A DNA stretch of 64,000 bases from UBA4644 sp964541085 (GTDB taxonomy: Bacteria > Bacillota > Clostridia > Oscillospirales > Butyricicoccaceae), in assembly GCA_964541085.1 (NCBI GenBank), contig CAZIPA010000003.1, positions 38,766-102,765 on the forward strand, read 5' to 3'. A program made the translations under genes and the position numbers. How positions within the stretch are numbered: position 1 is the first letter of the stretch; each line of letters begins with the position of its first letter. Of this stretch, positions 50,861 through 58,782 are shown in pieces. The notes beneath the pieces were generated by a model. It was not told the DNA's origin, did no database searches, and saw only the letters and a program-made list of their open reading frames with translations.

Positions 50861-53196
50861 ACGGTGCCATGGGCACCATGCTCCAGAAGCAGGGCCTGAA
50901 GCTGGGCGATATTCCGGAGCTTTTGTGCTTTACCGATCCCCGGCGCATCACCGAAATTCACCGGGCCTATGTGGAGGCCGGGGCCGAGCTGATTTATACC
51001 AACACCTTTGGCGGAAATCGCTTCAAAATGCAGGGCACCGGTCATTCCGTAGAGGAGCTGGCCATGGTGGCGGTGGGCTGTGCCCGGGATGCCTGCCGGG
51101 GCAGCAATGCCCATGTGGCCTTTTCCGTGGGTGCCTGCGGCAAGCTGCTGCAGCCCGCAGGGCCCATGTCCTTTGACGAATGCTATGATGTCTATCGGGA
51201 AATGGCCGTAGCCGCCCAGAACGCCGGTGCGGACTGCATTGTTTTTGAAACCATGATGGATCTGGCGGAGGCCCGCATCGCGGTGCTGGCTGCCAGGGAA
51301 AATACGCAGCTGCCGGTATTCGCTACCATGACCTATGAGGCCGATGGCCGTACCTTTCTGGGATGCAGCGTCCGTGCCATGGGCATGGTGCTGGAGGGTG
51401 CCGGTGCGGATGCCATCGGTATCAACTGCTCTCTGGGGCCGGATCAGATGCTGCCGGTGGTGCAGGCCCTTTCGGAAAGCACCCGTCTGCCCCTGATTCT
51501 CAAGCTCAACGCCGGTCTGCCCGATCCCCAGACGGGAGAATATACCATCCCGCCGGAGGAATATGCCCGGCTGCTGGCGCCCTATCTGGAGCTGGGCGTT
51601 GCATGGCTGGGCGGCTGCTGCGGCACCTCGCCGGACTATATCCGCGCCGTTGCCCGGGCCTATCGGGGAACCGGGGTGAGCAAAACCCGCTTTTCTCCCG
51701 CGCCGCAGCTTTGCACCGCCAGAACGGTGCTGCCGCTGGATCGGGTGCGTGTGGTGGGCGAACGGCTGAATCCCACCGGCAAAAAGCGCTTTCAGCAGGC
51801 GCTGCGGGAGCAGGATATGGATTATATTCTGGCGCAGGCCGTGGCGCAGGCAGATGCCGGGGCCGATCTTCTGGATGTGAATGTGGGTCTGCCCCAGATC
51901 GACGAGCCCGCTCTGATGGAACGCACGGTGGATGCATTGCAGGGTGTCTGTGACATTCCTCTTCAGCTGGATTCCTCTGATCCGGCGGCGCTGGAGCGGG
52001 GGCTGCGGCATTATTGCGGCAAGGCGCTGGTCAACTCGGTAAACGGCGACCCCAGGGTGCTGGAGCGGGTGCTGCCCATTGTAAAAAAATACGGTGCGGC
52101 GGTGATCGGCCTGTGTATGGATCACACCGGTGTTCCGGAGACCGCAGAGGCCCGGCTGGAAATCGCCCGGCGGATCGTGGCGGCGGCAGAGCGTTACGGC
52201 ATTCCCCGGGAGGATATTGTCATCGACTGTCTGGTGCTTACCGTTTCTGCCCAGCAGTCTCAGGCCCGGGAGACCCTGCGGGCGCTGGAGCTGGTGAAGC
52301 GGGAGCTGGGCGTGAAAACCATTCTGGGTGTGTCCAACATTTCCTTCGGCCTTCCCTGCCGGGACCGGCTCAATGGCGTATTTCTGGCGATGGCGCTGGC
52401 AAAGGGGCTGGATCTGGCCATTGTCAATCCCAATTCTGCTGAAATGACCGGTGTGCTGCGGGCGGCGGCGGTACTTCAGGGAGAGGATCCCGGCGCGGCT
52501 GCGTTTATTGAAGCCTTCGGCGGACAGACCGCCGCTCCGGCGGCTCCTGCCACAAAGGACACCTCCACAGACCTGAATCTGCTGCTGCAAAAGGGTCTGC
52601 GCAAGGAGGCAAAGACTGCGGTAAAAGCGCTGCTGGAGCAGGGCGAAGCGCCTATGGACATCATTCAAAACCGGCTGATTCCGGCGCTGGATCAGGTGGG
52701 ACTGCTGTTTGAACAGGGAAAGTTTTTCCTGCCCCAGCTTTTGAATGCCGCCGAAACGGCTCAGGCCGCCTTTGGCGTTCTGCAATCCGTGCTGGCAGAA
52801 AGCGGCCAGCCTGCCGGAAGTCAGGGACGGCTGCTGGTGGCAACGGTGCAGGGCGATATTCATGACATCGGAAAAAACATTACCAAATGCATTCTGGAAA
52901 ATTACGGCTTTCAGGTGCTGGATCTGGGACGGGATGTGCCCATCCAGACGGTGGCCGACACGGTGGTGCGGGAGAAGATTCAGCTGGTAGGCCTCAGTGC
53001 CCTGATGACCACCACACTGCCCAACATGGAAAAAACCATCCGGGCCATTCATGAAAAGGCTCCGGGATGCAAAGTTTTCGGCGCAGGTGCCGTGCTGACG
53101 GAGGAATATGCCCATGCCATGGGTGCGGACTTCTATGCGAAGGATGCCAAGCAGGCCGTGGACATTGCAAAGCTGGTATTGGAGCAGAGAGCATGA
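50836..53196 (+). CDS. metH: B12-dependent methionine synthase (domains 1-3, without reactivation domain)
   Basis: 786 residues against about 1200 for E. coli MetH; the activation domain is a separate gene upstream. Residues 1-290: homocysteine S-methyltransferase with LDGAMGTMLQ, GINCSLGPDQM and GGCCGTSPDY (zinc cysteines). Residues about 300-570: pterin-binding barrel with ERLNPTGKKRFQQAL, ADLLDVNVGLPQ and VNSVNGDPRVLE. Residues about 590-786: B12 cap and cobalamin domain with GDIHDIGKNIT (about 674; His is the cobalt ligand) and GLSALMTTTL. Methylates homocysteine from methyl-THF. The stop overlaps the next gene as ATGA. Confidence 0.94.
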   Translation: MRKQIRILDGAMGTMLQKQGLKLGDIPELLCFTDPRRITEIHRAYVEAGAELIYTNTFGGNRFKMQGTGHSVEELAMVAVGCARDACRGSNAHVAFSVGACGKLLQPAGPMSFDECYDVYREMAVAAQNAGADCIVFETMMDLAEARIAVLAARENTQLPVFATMTYEADGRTFLGCSVRAMGMVLEGAGADAIGINCSLGPDQMLPVVQALSESTRLPLILKLNAGLPDPQTGEYTIPPEEYARLLAPYLELGVAWLGGCCGTSPDYIRAVARAYRGTGVSKTRFSPAPQLCTARTVLPLDRVRVVGERLNPTGKKRFQQALREQDMDYILAQAVAQADAGADLLDVNVGLPQIDEPALMERTVDALQGVCDIPLQLDSSDPAALERGLRHYCGKALVNSVNGDPRVLERVLPIVKKYGAAVIGLCMDHTGVPETAEARLEIARRIVAAAERYGIPREDIVIDCLVLTVSAQQSQARETLRALELVKRELGVKTILGVSNISFGLPCRDRLNGVFLAMALAKGLDLAIVNPNSAEMTGVLRAAAVLQGEDPGAAAFIEAFGGQTAAPAAPATKDTSTDLNLLLQKGLRKEAKTAVKALLEQGEAPMDIIQNRLIPALDQVGLLFEQGKFFLPQLLNAAETAQAAFGVLQSVLAESGQPAGSQGRLLVATVQGDIHDIGKNITKCILENYGFQVLDLGRDVPIQTVADTVVREKIQLVGLSALMTTTLPNMEKTIRAIHEKAPGCKVFGAGAVLTEEYAHAMGADFYAKDAKQAVDIAKLVLEQRA

Positions 53197-55013
53197 ACGA
53201 ACTTCTGGAACGAATCAAAACCCGGCCCCTGCTGTTTGACGGGGCGTTCGGTACCTATTATGCCGTCCGGCGCTGTGACCGCTTCGGCAAATATGAGGAG
53301 GCCAATCTCCGCTCGCCGGGAACGGTGCGGCAGATCGCCTTTGAATACATTTCCGCCGGCTGCGATGCCATCAAAACCAACACCTTCGGCGCAAACCGGG
53401 TCAGTCTGGACTGTGACGGAGAACATCTCCGGCAGGTGATTCTGGCCGGCTGTCGGCTGGCGCTGGAGGCGGCGGAGGGCCACGGGGTCACGGTGTTTGC
53501 CGATATCGGCCCCATCCCCCAGCGGGGAGAGGAATCTCTTTCTGCCCAGTATCGGGAGCTGGTCGATCTGTTTCTGGAGGGCGGATTGCGGCATTTTCTC
53601 TTTGAAACCATGAGCTCTGACCAGTATCTTTCCGAAACTGCGGCCTATATCCGGCAAAAAGCGCCGGATGCGCTGGTGATCGGCACCTTTGCCGTGGGGC
53701 CGGACGGTTTTACCGCCGGGGCCCGTTCCGGACAGGAGCTGCTTCTGGGCTTGCAGGAGGATCCCAACATTGACATTCTGGGCTTGAACTGTGTTTCCGG
53801 CCCCTTCCATATGCTGCGGTATCTCCGAACGCTGCCGCCCCTCCGCAAGCCGCTGTGCGTCAGTCCCAATGCGGGCTATCCCACGGTGGAGGACGGCGCC
53901 GCCCGCTTTGGCTCCAACCCCCGGTATTTTGCCCGGCAGATGCTGGAGATCGTATCGGCAGGCGCAGCGGTGGTAGGCGGCTGCTGCGGCACTACGCCGG
54001 AGCACATTCACGAGCTGGCGCTGGCGCTGCACGGGCAGGCGGCCGACGAGCTTCCCCGGGTGCTTCCCAAAAAGGAAAAGTCCGCTCCCGCTTCTCCTCC
54101 TCCTCAGGCGCCGGAAAGTCCCTTCTGGCAAAAGCTCCGGCAGGGCCAGACGGTCTTTGCCGCCGAGCTGGATCCGCCTCCGGTCAGTGACCCGGAAAAG
54201 TTTCTGCGCCATGCGGGGATTCTGAAAAACGGCGGCGTGGACATTCTCACCCTGGCAGACTGTCCGGTAGCCCGTGTTCATGCGGACAGCTGCATGATGG
54301 CGGCCCGTCTCCGGCGGGAACTGGGTTTGGAGCCCCTTCCCCACATGACCTGCCGGGATCGGAACATCAACGCCACCAAGGCGCTGCTGCTGGGGCTGTC
54401 CATGGAAAACATCCGCAATGTGCTGACTGTCACCGGCGACCCCATTCCCAACGCCGAACGCAGCGAAGTGAAGGGTGTCTGGAGCTTCAATTCCTCTATT
54501 CTGGCGGGATATATCCGTCAGCTGTCGGAAAGCGGCGCTGCCGCCCCCTTCCATGTGTGGGCCGCGCTGAATGTCAATGCCCCCAATTTTGCCTTTGAGC
54601 TGGAAAAGGCAAAGCGCAAGCTGGAGGCCGGTGTGTGCGGCTTTCTGACCCAGCCGGTGTTTACCAGCCGTTCGGTGGAGCATCTTCGTCAGGCCAGAGC
54701 CGCCCTGCCGGGCTGCTATCTGCTGGGCGGAATCATTCCCGTTACCTCCTATAAAAGCGCCCTGTACATGAACAGCGAGGTGGCCGGGATCCAGATTCCC
54801 GAGGATGTGCTGGCGCTGTATGAGACGGCCTCCAGGGAGGAAGCCCTGCGGCTGGCGGTGGAGCTTTCCTGCCAGCTGGGCCGGGAGATTCGTCCCTATG
54901 TGGACGGCTATTATCTCATCACGCCCCAGGGGCGGCCCTCGGTGGTGTGCAGCATCATCCGCAATCTGCGGGCATGGGAAGCGCAGACCCCCGATTCTCC
55001 GGCGAATCTATAA
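53193..55013 (+). CDS. Homocysteine S-methyltransferase / methylenetetrahydrofolate reductase fusion (YitJ-like)
   Basis: 606 residues. Residues 1-295 are a homocysteine methyltransferase-type barrel (LLFDGAFGTYYA, TNTFGANRVSLD, LGLNCVSGPFHM, VVGGCCGTTPEHI with zinc cysteines). Residues about 310-600 are a MetF-type barrel (VFAAELDPP, PHMTCRDRNINATKALLLG, LTVTGDPIP, FLTQPVFT, GIIPVTSYKSALYMNSEVAGI). It would make methyl-THF for the MetH encoded just upstream. The start overlaps the metH stop, and the same arrangement is known in B. subtilis YitJ. A bidirectional terminator follows. Confidence 0.92.
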   Translation: MNELLERIKTRPLLFDGAFGTYYAVRRCDRFGKYEEANLRSPGTVRQIAFEYISAGCDAIKTNTFGANRVSLDCDGEHLRQVILAGCRLALEAAEGHGVTVFADIGPIPQRGEESLSAQYRELVDLFLEGGLRHFLFETMSSDQYLSETAAYIRQKAPDALVIGTFAVGPDGFTAGARSGQELLLGLQEDPNIDILGLNCVSGPFHMLRYLRTLPPLRKPLCVSPNAGYPTVEDGAARFGSNPRYFARQMLEIVSAGAAVVGGCCGTTPEHIHELALALHGQAADELPRVLPKKEKSAPASPPPQAPESPFWQKLRQGQTVFAAELDPPPVSDPEKFLRHAGILKNGGVDILTLADCPVARVHADSCMMAARLRRELGLEPLPHMTCRDRNINATKALLLGLSMENIRNVLTVTGDPIPNAERSEVKGVWSFNSSILAGYIRQLSESGAAAPFHVWAALNVNAPNFAFELEKAKRKLEAGVCGFLTQPVFTSRSVEHLRQARAALPGCYLLGGIIPVTSYKSALYMNSEVAGIQIPEDVLALYETASREEALRLAVELSCQLGREIRPYVDGYYLITPQGRPSVVCSIIRNLRAWEAQTPDSPANL

Positions 55014-55057
55014 AAAATATGCCTCCGTGTATGGCACAGGCCACACGGAGGCTTTTT
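55012..55057. terminator. Bidirectional terminator
   Basis: GCCTCCGTGT (55021-55030) / ACACGGAGGC (55043-55052); TTTTTC follows on plus, ATATTTTTTATAG on minus. It ends both convergent transcripts. Confidence 0.88.
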
Positions 55058-55084
55058 CTGTATCATTGGATTTTCGCCGCAGCG

Positions 55085-56245
55085 TCAATTCTGCGGCTGG
55101 CTGAGATAAACATCGGGGGGCAGCACCGTGGACAGCTCCACCAGCATGGGATCCAGTCCCGTACCGTAGGGCAGCACATGGGTGCGCAGCTGCAGCGGCT
55201 CCGGACTGTGGGTTTCCGGCAGCAGCAGCTGTACCGACGCGCCCTGACCCTCGTTGCTCATCAGCAGCATTCTGCCGCCGTGGCGCTCGGTAAAGGCCCG
55301 CACCAGCGCCAGACCAAAGCCCGCACCGGCTCCCGCGCCCTTCATGGGATCCATGGCGCAGTATTTCCGGAACACATCGCCCATAATCCGGTTGTCAATG
55401 CCCGGGCCATTGTCCACCACGGAAATGCACACATCGCTGTCCCGCTCCCGCAGAGAGATGACAATGGTTCCGTTGGACTGCGCGCCCATGGCGTTGGCCA
55501 CCAGATGCAGCACGATCCGCTGAATCTTTTCTCTGTCCACATAGCGGAGCAGCGGTTTGTCCGGCAGATTCCACAGCAGGGTAAAATCGTTCTGCGCACA
55601 CAGCTCCGTCAGATGATCCTTCATCCTGCGGAACAGCGCCGTCAGATCCTCCTCCTGAAAATGCATTTCCAGCACGCCGTTTTCCGCCGCGGCGCAGTCC
55701 TCCAGATTGCGCATGGTGCGGAGGATCCGGTAAAAGCTCCGGCGCATAATGGCCATTTCCTTCTGCTGCTTTTCCGTTTTGACCAGAGCCTCCATATGCT
55801 TCATGGCGGGCAGCAGGATGGAAAGCTCTGTTTTGACCTCCCGGGATACAAACCGGGCGGCGTTCATGGTGATAAAGGAGCCGCCCCGCTGGTTCAGCGG
55901 TGTCAGCTGCACATAGATTTCTCCATCGTCCAGCTCGGCCCGGCAGTCAAACCGCTGGCCGGAAATCACGCATTCGAAGGGCACCGATTTTCCCTGCTGC
56001 ACCTGCCCCACGACCTGCGCCGCAACCTTATCCTCTACAAAATCATTCAGATTCCGTCCGGTCAGATCCTCATCCAGCATCAGCTTCAGCGGGCCGGAAA
56101 GATAGACTACACGGCCGGAAGGGCTGCACACCAGCAGAAGCTCCTCCCGGTGCTCCTGCGGAAACCCCATGATCTCATTGTGCTGATCCTCCACCAGCTC
56201 CACCGTTCCTTTCACCGCGTCCCAGACGCATCTCTTTTTTCTCAT
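55085..56245 (-). CDS. Soluble PAS-HATPase protein, histidine-kinase-like with degenerate dimerisation domain
   Basis: 386 residues from ATG 56245 (GGAGG five bases upstream). No membrane segment. A PAS-like fold spans about 35-130 (LLLVCSPSGRVVYLSGPLKLML, DEDLTGRNLNDFV). The helical region FVSREVKTELSILLPAMKHME aligns in place with the H-box, but the phospho-accepting His is Arg. The HATPase shows the N-box HLVANAMGAQSNG, G1 DNGPGI, VFRKY and G2 GAGAGFGLALV, all apparently intact. No response regulator gene is adjacent. It may bind ATP without autophosphorylating, or use another His (inference). Confidence 0.8.
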   Translation of the reverse strand: MRKKRCVWDAVKGTVELVEDQHNEIMGFPQEHREELLLVCSPSGRVVYLSGPLKLMLDEDLTGRNLNDFVEDKVAAQVVGQVQQGKSVPFECVISGQRFDCRAELDDGEIYVQLTPLNQRGGSFITMNAARFVSREVKTELSILLPAMKHMEALVKTEKQQKEMAIMRRSFYRILRTMRNLEDCAAAENGVLEMHFQEEDLTALFRRMKDHLTELCAQNDFTLLWNLPDKPLLRYVDREKIQRIVLHLVANAMGAQSNGTIVISLRERDSDVCISVVDNGPGIDNRIMGDVFRKYCAMDPMKGAGAGAGFGLALVRAFTERHGGRMLLMSNEGQGASVQLLLPETHSPEPLQLRTHVLPYGTGLDPMLVELSTVLPPDVYLSQPQN

Positions 56246-56287
56246 TATACCCTCCTTCGACCGGTTTCGCAATGCCGATTTTTTGAA

Positions 56288-56296
56288 TTTCAGAAA
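56288..56296. promoter_or_regulatory. TTTCWGAAA palindrome, copy 5
   Basis: TTTCAGAAA between the divergent kinase-like gene and gap. About 43 bases ahead of the kinase-like start codon and about -71 for the gap promoter, so its target is ambiguous. Confidence 0.3.
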
Positions 56297-56327
56297 ATGT
56301 GCAAAAAAATCTTCTTTTTTTCCGGGG

Positions 56328-56356
56328 TTGCTTTTGGATTTCCCTGCCGTTATAAT
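56328..56356 (+). promoter_or_regulatory. Promoter of gap
   Basis: TTGCTT (56328-56333), 17-base spacer, TATAAT (56351-56356). Confidence 0.8.
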
Positions 56357-56413
56357 AGAGGTGTGATTTCACAGGGCTGATATCCAAAAAATAAAATCAT
56401 GGAGGCATCATTC

Positions 56414-57424
56414 ATGGCGACGAAAATTGGTATCAACGGATTCGGCCGCATTGGTCGGCTGATTCTGCGGGAAGGCGTCAAACGCAGTGATCTGGAATTT
56501 GTGGCAGTCAACGGCCACCGTTCCAGCCCGGAATATCTGGCCTATATGCTGGCCCACGACACAGTACATGGCCGTCCGGATTTTACCGTGACCCACACGG
56601 AGGATTCCATCGTCATCGACGGACATCCCATCCGCGTCCTGACAGGCGAAAAGCCCGAGGACAACCCCTGGCAGGAGCTTGGCGTGGATTATGTCATTGA
56701 ATCCACCGGCAAGTTCAAAACCATCGAGGAAGCCGGCGCGCATCTGAAGGCCGGCGCAAAGAAGGTCATTATCACCGCGCCCTCCAAGGACGCTCCCATG
56801 TTTGTCATGGGTGTCAATCAGGACAGCTATTCTCCCGATATGACAGTGGTGAGCAATGCCTCCTGTACCACCAACTGTCTGGCCCCTGTGGCAAAGGTTT
56901 TGCAGGATACCTTCGGCATCCGTGACGGCCTGATGACCACGGTTCACGCTGCCACCGCCACGCAAAAGGTCGTAGACGGTTCCTCCAAGAAGGACTGGCG
57001 GGGCGGCCGCGCGGCCTTCGGCAACATCATTCCCTCCTCTACCGGCGCTGCCAAGGCCGTTGGCAAGGTGATTCCCGCTCTGGACGGAAAGCTCACCGGT
57101 ATGTCCTTCCGTGTCCCGGTGCTGGATGTGTCCTGCGTGGATCTCACCGTCAATCTGGAAAAGCCCGCGAAATATGATGACATCTGCCGCGCCATGAAGG
57201 AAGCCTCGGAAGGCCCGCTGAAGGGCATTCTGGGCTATACGGAGGATGATGTGGTGTCCTCGGACTTCACCTCTGATCCCCGTGCCAGCATCTTTGACGC
57301 AAAGGCGGGCATCGCCCTCACCGATACCTTCGTCAAGCTGGTTGCCTGGTATGACAACGAGTATGGCTACAGCTGCAACACCCTGAATCTGCTGGAGTAC
57401 ATGATCCGTCAGGACAACAAATAA
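56414..57424 (+). CDS. gap: Glyceraldehyde-3-phosphate dehydrogenase, phosphorylating, type I
   Basis: 336 residues; start 56414 with GGAGG eight bases upstream. Motifs: INGFGRIGRLILREGVKRS (Rossmann), SNASCTTNCLAP with the catalytic Cys, TTVHAATATQK with the catalytic His, DWRGGRAAFGNIIPSSTGAAKAVGKV and WYDNEYGYS. The insert pattern resembles the E. coli GapA clade rather than Bacillus GapA. The residue after beta-2 (VAVNG) is Gly where NAD-specific enzymes have Asp (VAIND), which may loosen coenzyme choice. It is monocistronic: promoter 56328, terminator 57437. Confidence 0.96.
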   Translation: MATKIGINGFGRIGRLILREGVKRSDLEFVAVNGHRSSPEYLAYMLAHDTVHGRPDFTVTHTEDSIVIDGHPIRVLTGEKPEDNPWQELGVDYVIESTGKFKTIEEAGAHLKAGAKKVIITAPSKDAPMFVMGVNQDSYSPDMTVVSNASCTTNCLAPVAKVLQDTFGIRDGLMTTVHAATATQKVVDGSSKKDWRGGRAAFGNIIPSSTGAAKAVGKVIPALDGKLTGMSFRVPVLDVSCVDLTVNLEKPAKYDDICRAMKEASEGPLKGILGYTEDDVVSSDFTSDPRASIFDAKAGIALTDTFVKLVAWYDNEYGYSCNTLNLLEYMIRQDNK

Positions 57425-57436
57425 CAGGTTTCCCCG

Positions 57437-57468
57437 GAGTGCGTCGTTTTTGCGGCGCACTCTTTTTT
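57437..57468 (+). terminator. Rho-independent terminator after gap
   Basis: GAGTGCGTC / GGCGCACTC stem (one GU) followed by TTTTTT. Confidence 0.88.
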
Positions 57469-57482
57469 ATTTTTTGCAATTA

Positions 57483-57512
57483 TTTCAGAAAACCTATGGC
57501 GTATTTCTGAAA
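57483..57512. promoter_or_regulatory. TTTCWGAAA palindromes, copies 6 and 7 (phased pair)
   Basis: TTTCAGAAA at 57483-57491 and TTTCTGAAA at 57504-57512, start-to-start distance 21 bases (two helical turns), about 85-115 bases upstream of the FemAB-like start codon. A weak -10-like TATAGG is at 57525-57530. Confidence 0.4.
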
Positions 57513-57596
57513 AATGTTGTAAACTATAGGGTAACACAGGAAAACTTTCTTTCAGGCCCCGCAGCTGTGTCTCCGGGGCGAACAGGAGTATCAATC

Positions 57597-58739
57597 ATGT
57601 ATGAGTTTGTAACGCAGCAGACGCTGCCGCAATATGAAGCTTTTGTAGAGGGACACCCCAAGGGACATTTTTTGCAGTCCCATCTGTGGGCTCCGGTGAA
57701 AAGTGACTGGCAATGGAAGGCCATCCTCCGCCGGAATGAACAGGGTGAGATCACCGGTGCCATGAGCGTTCTGATCCGCAAGATGCCCGGCGTTCCCTAT
57801 CGGATGATGTATGCCGCCCGGGGGCCGGTGTGTGATGTACACGACCGGGAGACGCTGGCGGAGCTGACCCAGGGTGCCGCCGTGCTGGCCAGACAGTGCC
57901 GTGCCTATGCCCTGCGCATGGATCCGGATGTGCCCGGCAGCGACAGCGAATTTATCGAAGCCATGAAGGCGCTGGGCTATGTGCATCATCCCGGCGACAA
58001 GGATTTTAACGGCATTCAGCCCTGCTATGTGTTCCGGCTGAATGTGAAGGACAAGACCGAGGAGGAGCTGCTGGCGGCTTTCCACTCCAAGACCCGGTAC
58101 AATCTGCGGCTCAGCGCCCGGAAGGGTGTCACCGTGCGGCAGTGCGGAAAGGAGCTTTTGCCGGAGTTTGCCCGGCTGATGCAGGAGACCGGCAACCGGG
58201 ACGGCTTTATCACCCGCCCGGAGAGCTATTTTGCCGCCATGCTGGACGCACTGGGAGACAAGGCCAGACTGTATATGGCCTTTTGGGAGGACAAGCCCAT
58301 CGCCGGAACGCTGGCCGTGCATTACGGCAACAAGGTCTGGTATCTTTACGGCGCTTCCTCCAACCAGCATCGGAATGTCATGCCCAACTATCAGCTGCAA
58401 TGGGCCATGATCCAGTGGGCGCTGGAGACTCATTGTGACATCTATGATTTTCGCGGCGTCTCCGGTGATCTCACGCCGGACAATCCCCTTTACGGACTCT
58501 ATCTGTTCAAAAAGGGCTTTGGCGGTGATCTGACGGAGTTCTGCGGCGAGTTTGAAATGGTGTACAATAAAACGGCAGACTTTATCGTGAACAAGGGACT
58601 GGGTGCGGCCCGTACCCTGCGGCGCAAGCTGAAGAATCTGCGGCATCGGGAGCAGGAGCAGCAGCACAAGGCTGCCGTCTCGGCCCGGGGCGCAAACACA
58701 CAGGATAACAGTCCGTTGCCGGAAGAGAAAGATAACTGA
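57597..58739 (+). CDS. FemAB-family aminoacyltransferase (peptidoglycan bridge formation)
   Basis: 380 residues from ATG 57597 (AGGAG eight bases upstream). Two GNAT-like halves typical of FemX/FemAB: HFLQSHLWAPVKSDW and YRMMYAARGPVCDVHD in the first; FHSKTRYNLRLSARKGV, TGNRDGFITR, AGTLAVHYGNKVWYLYGASSN, DFRGVSGDLTPDNPLYGLYLFKKGFGG in the second. These enzymes use aminoacyl-tRNA to add residues to the peptidoglycan stem peptide Lys (or equivalent). Basic low-complexity tail. An alanine-racemase-like gene follows 43 bases later, supporting a wall role. Two phased TTTCWGAAA sites lie upstream. Confidence 0.9.
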   Translation: MYEFVTQQTLPQYEAFVEGHPKGHFLQSHLWAPVKSDWQWKAILRRNEQGEITGAMSVLIRKMPGVPYRMMYAARGPVCDVHDRETLAELTQGAAVLARQCRAYALRMDPDVPGSDSEFIEAMKALGYVHHPGDKDFNGIQPCYVFRLNVKDKTEEELLAAFHSKTRYNLRLSARKGVTVRQCGKELLPEFARLMQETGNRDGFITRPESYFAAMLDALGDKARLYMAFWEDKPIAGTLAVHYGNKVWYLYGASSNQHRNVMPNYQLQWAMIQWALETHCDIYDFRGVSGDLTPDNPLYGLYLFKKGFGGDLTEFCGEFEMVYNKTADFIVNKGLGAARTLRRKLKNLRHREQEQQHKAAVSARGANTQDNSPLPEEKDN

Positions 58740-58782
58740 CGCCGCCGCGCAAGCTCCGGCGAAAGAACAGGAGGGACAGAGT

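Noticed and set aside
56245..56273. TTGCGA-17-TATAAT on the minus strand just at the start codon of the kinase-like gene
   Set aside because: The -10 would overlap the ATG while a good SD lies in front of it, so it cannot serve this gene with a normal leader.
56945..57060. Ser at the position of B. stearothermophilus Pro188 in Gap as proof of NADP use
   Set aside because: E. coli GapA, an NAD enzyme with the same DWRGGR loop, also has Ser there, so it is not diagnostic in this clade.
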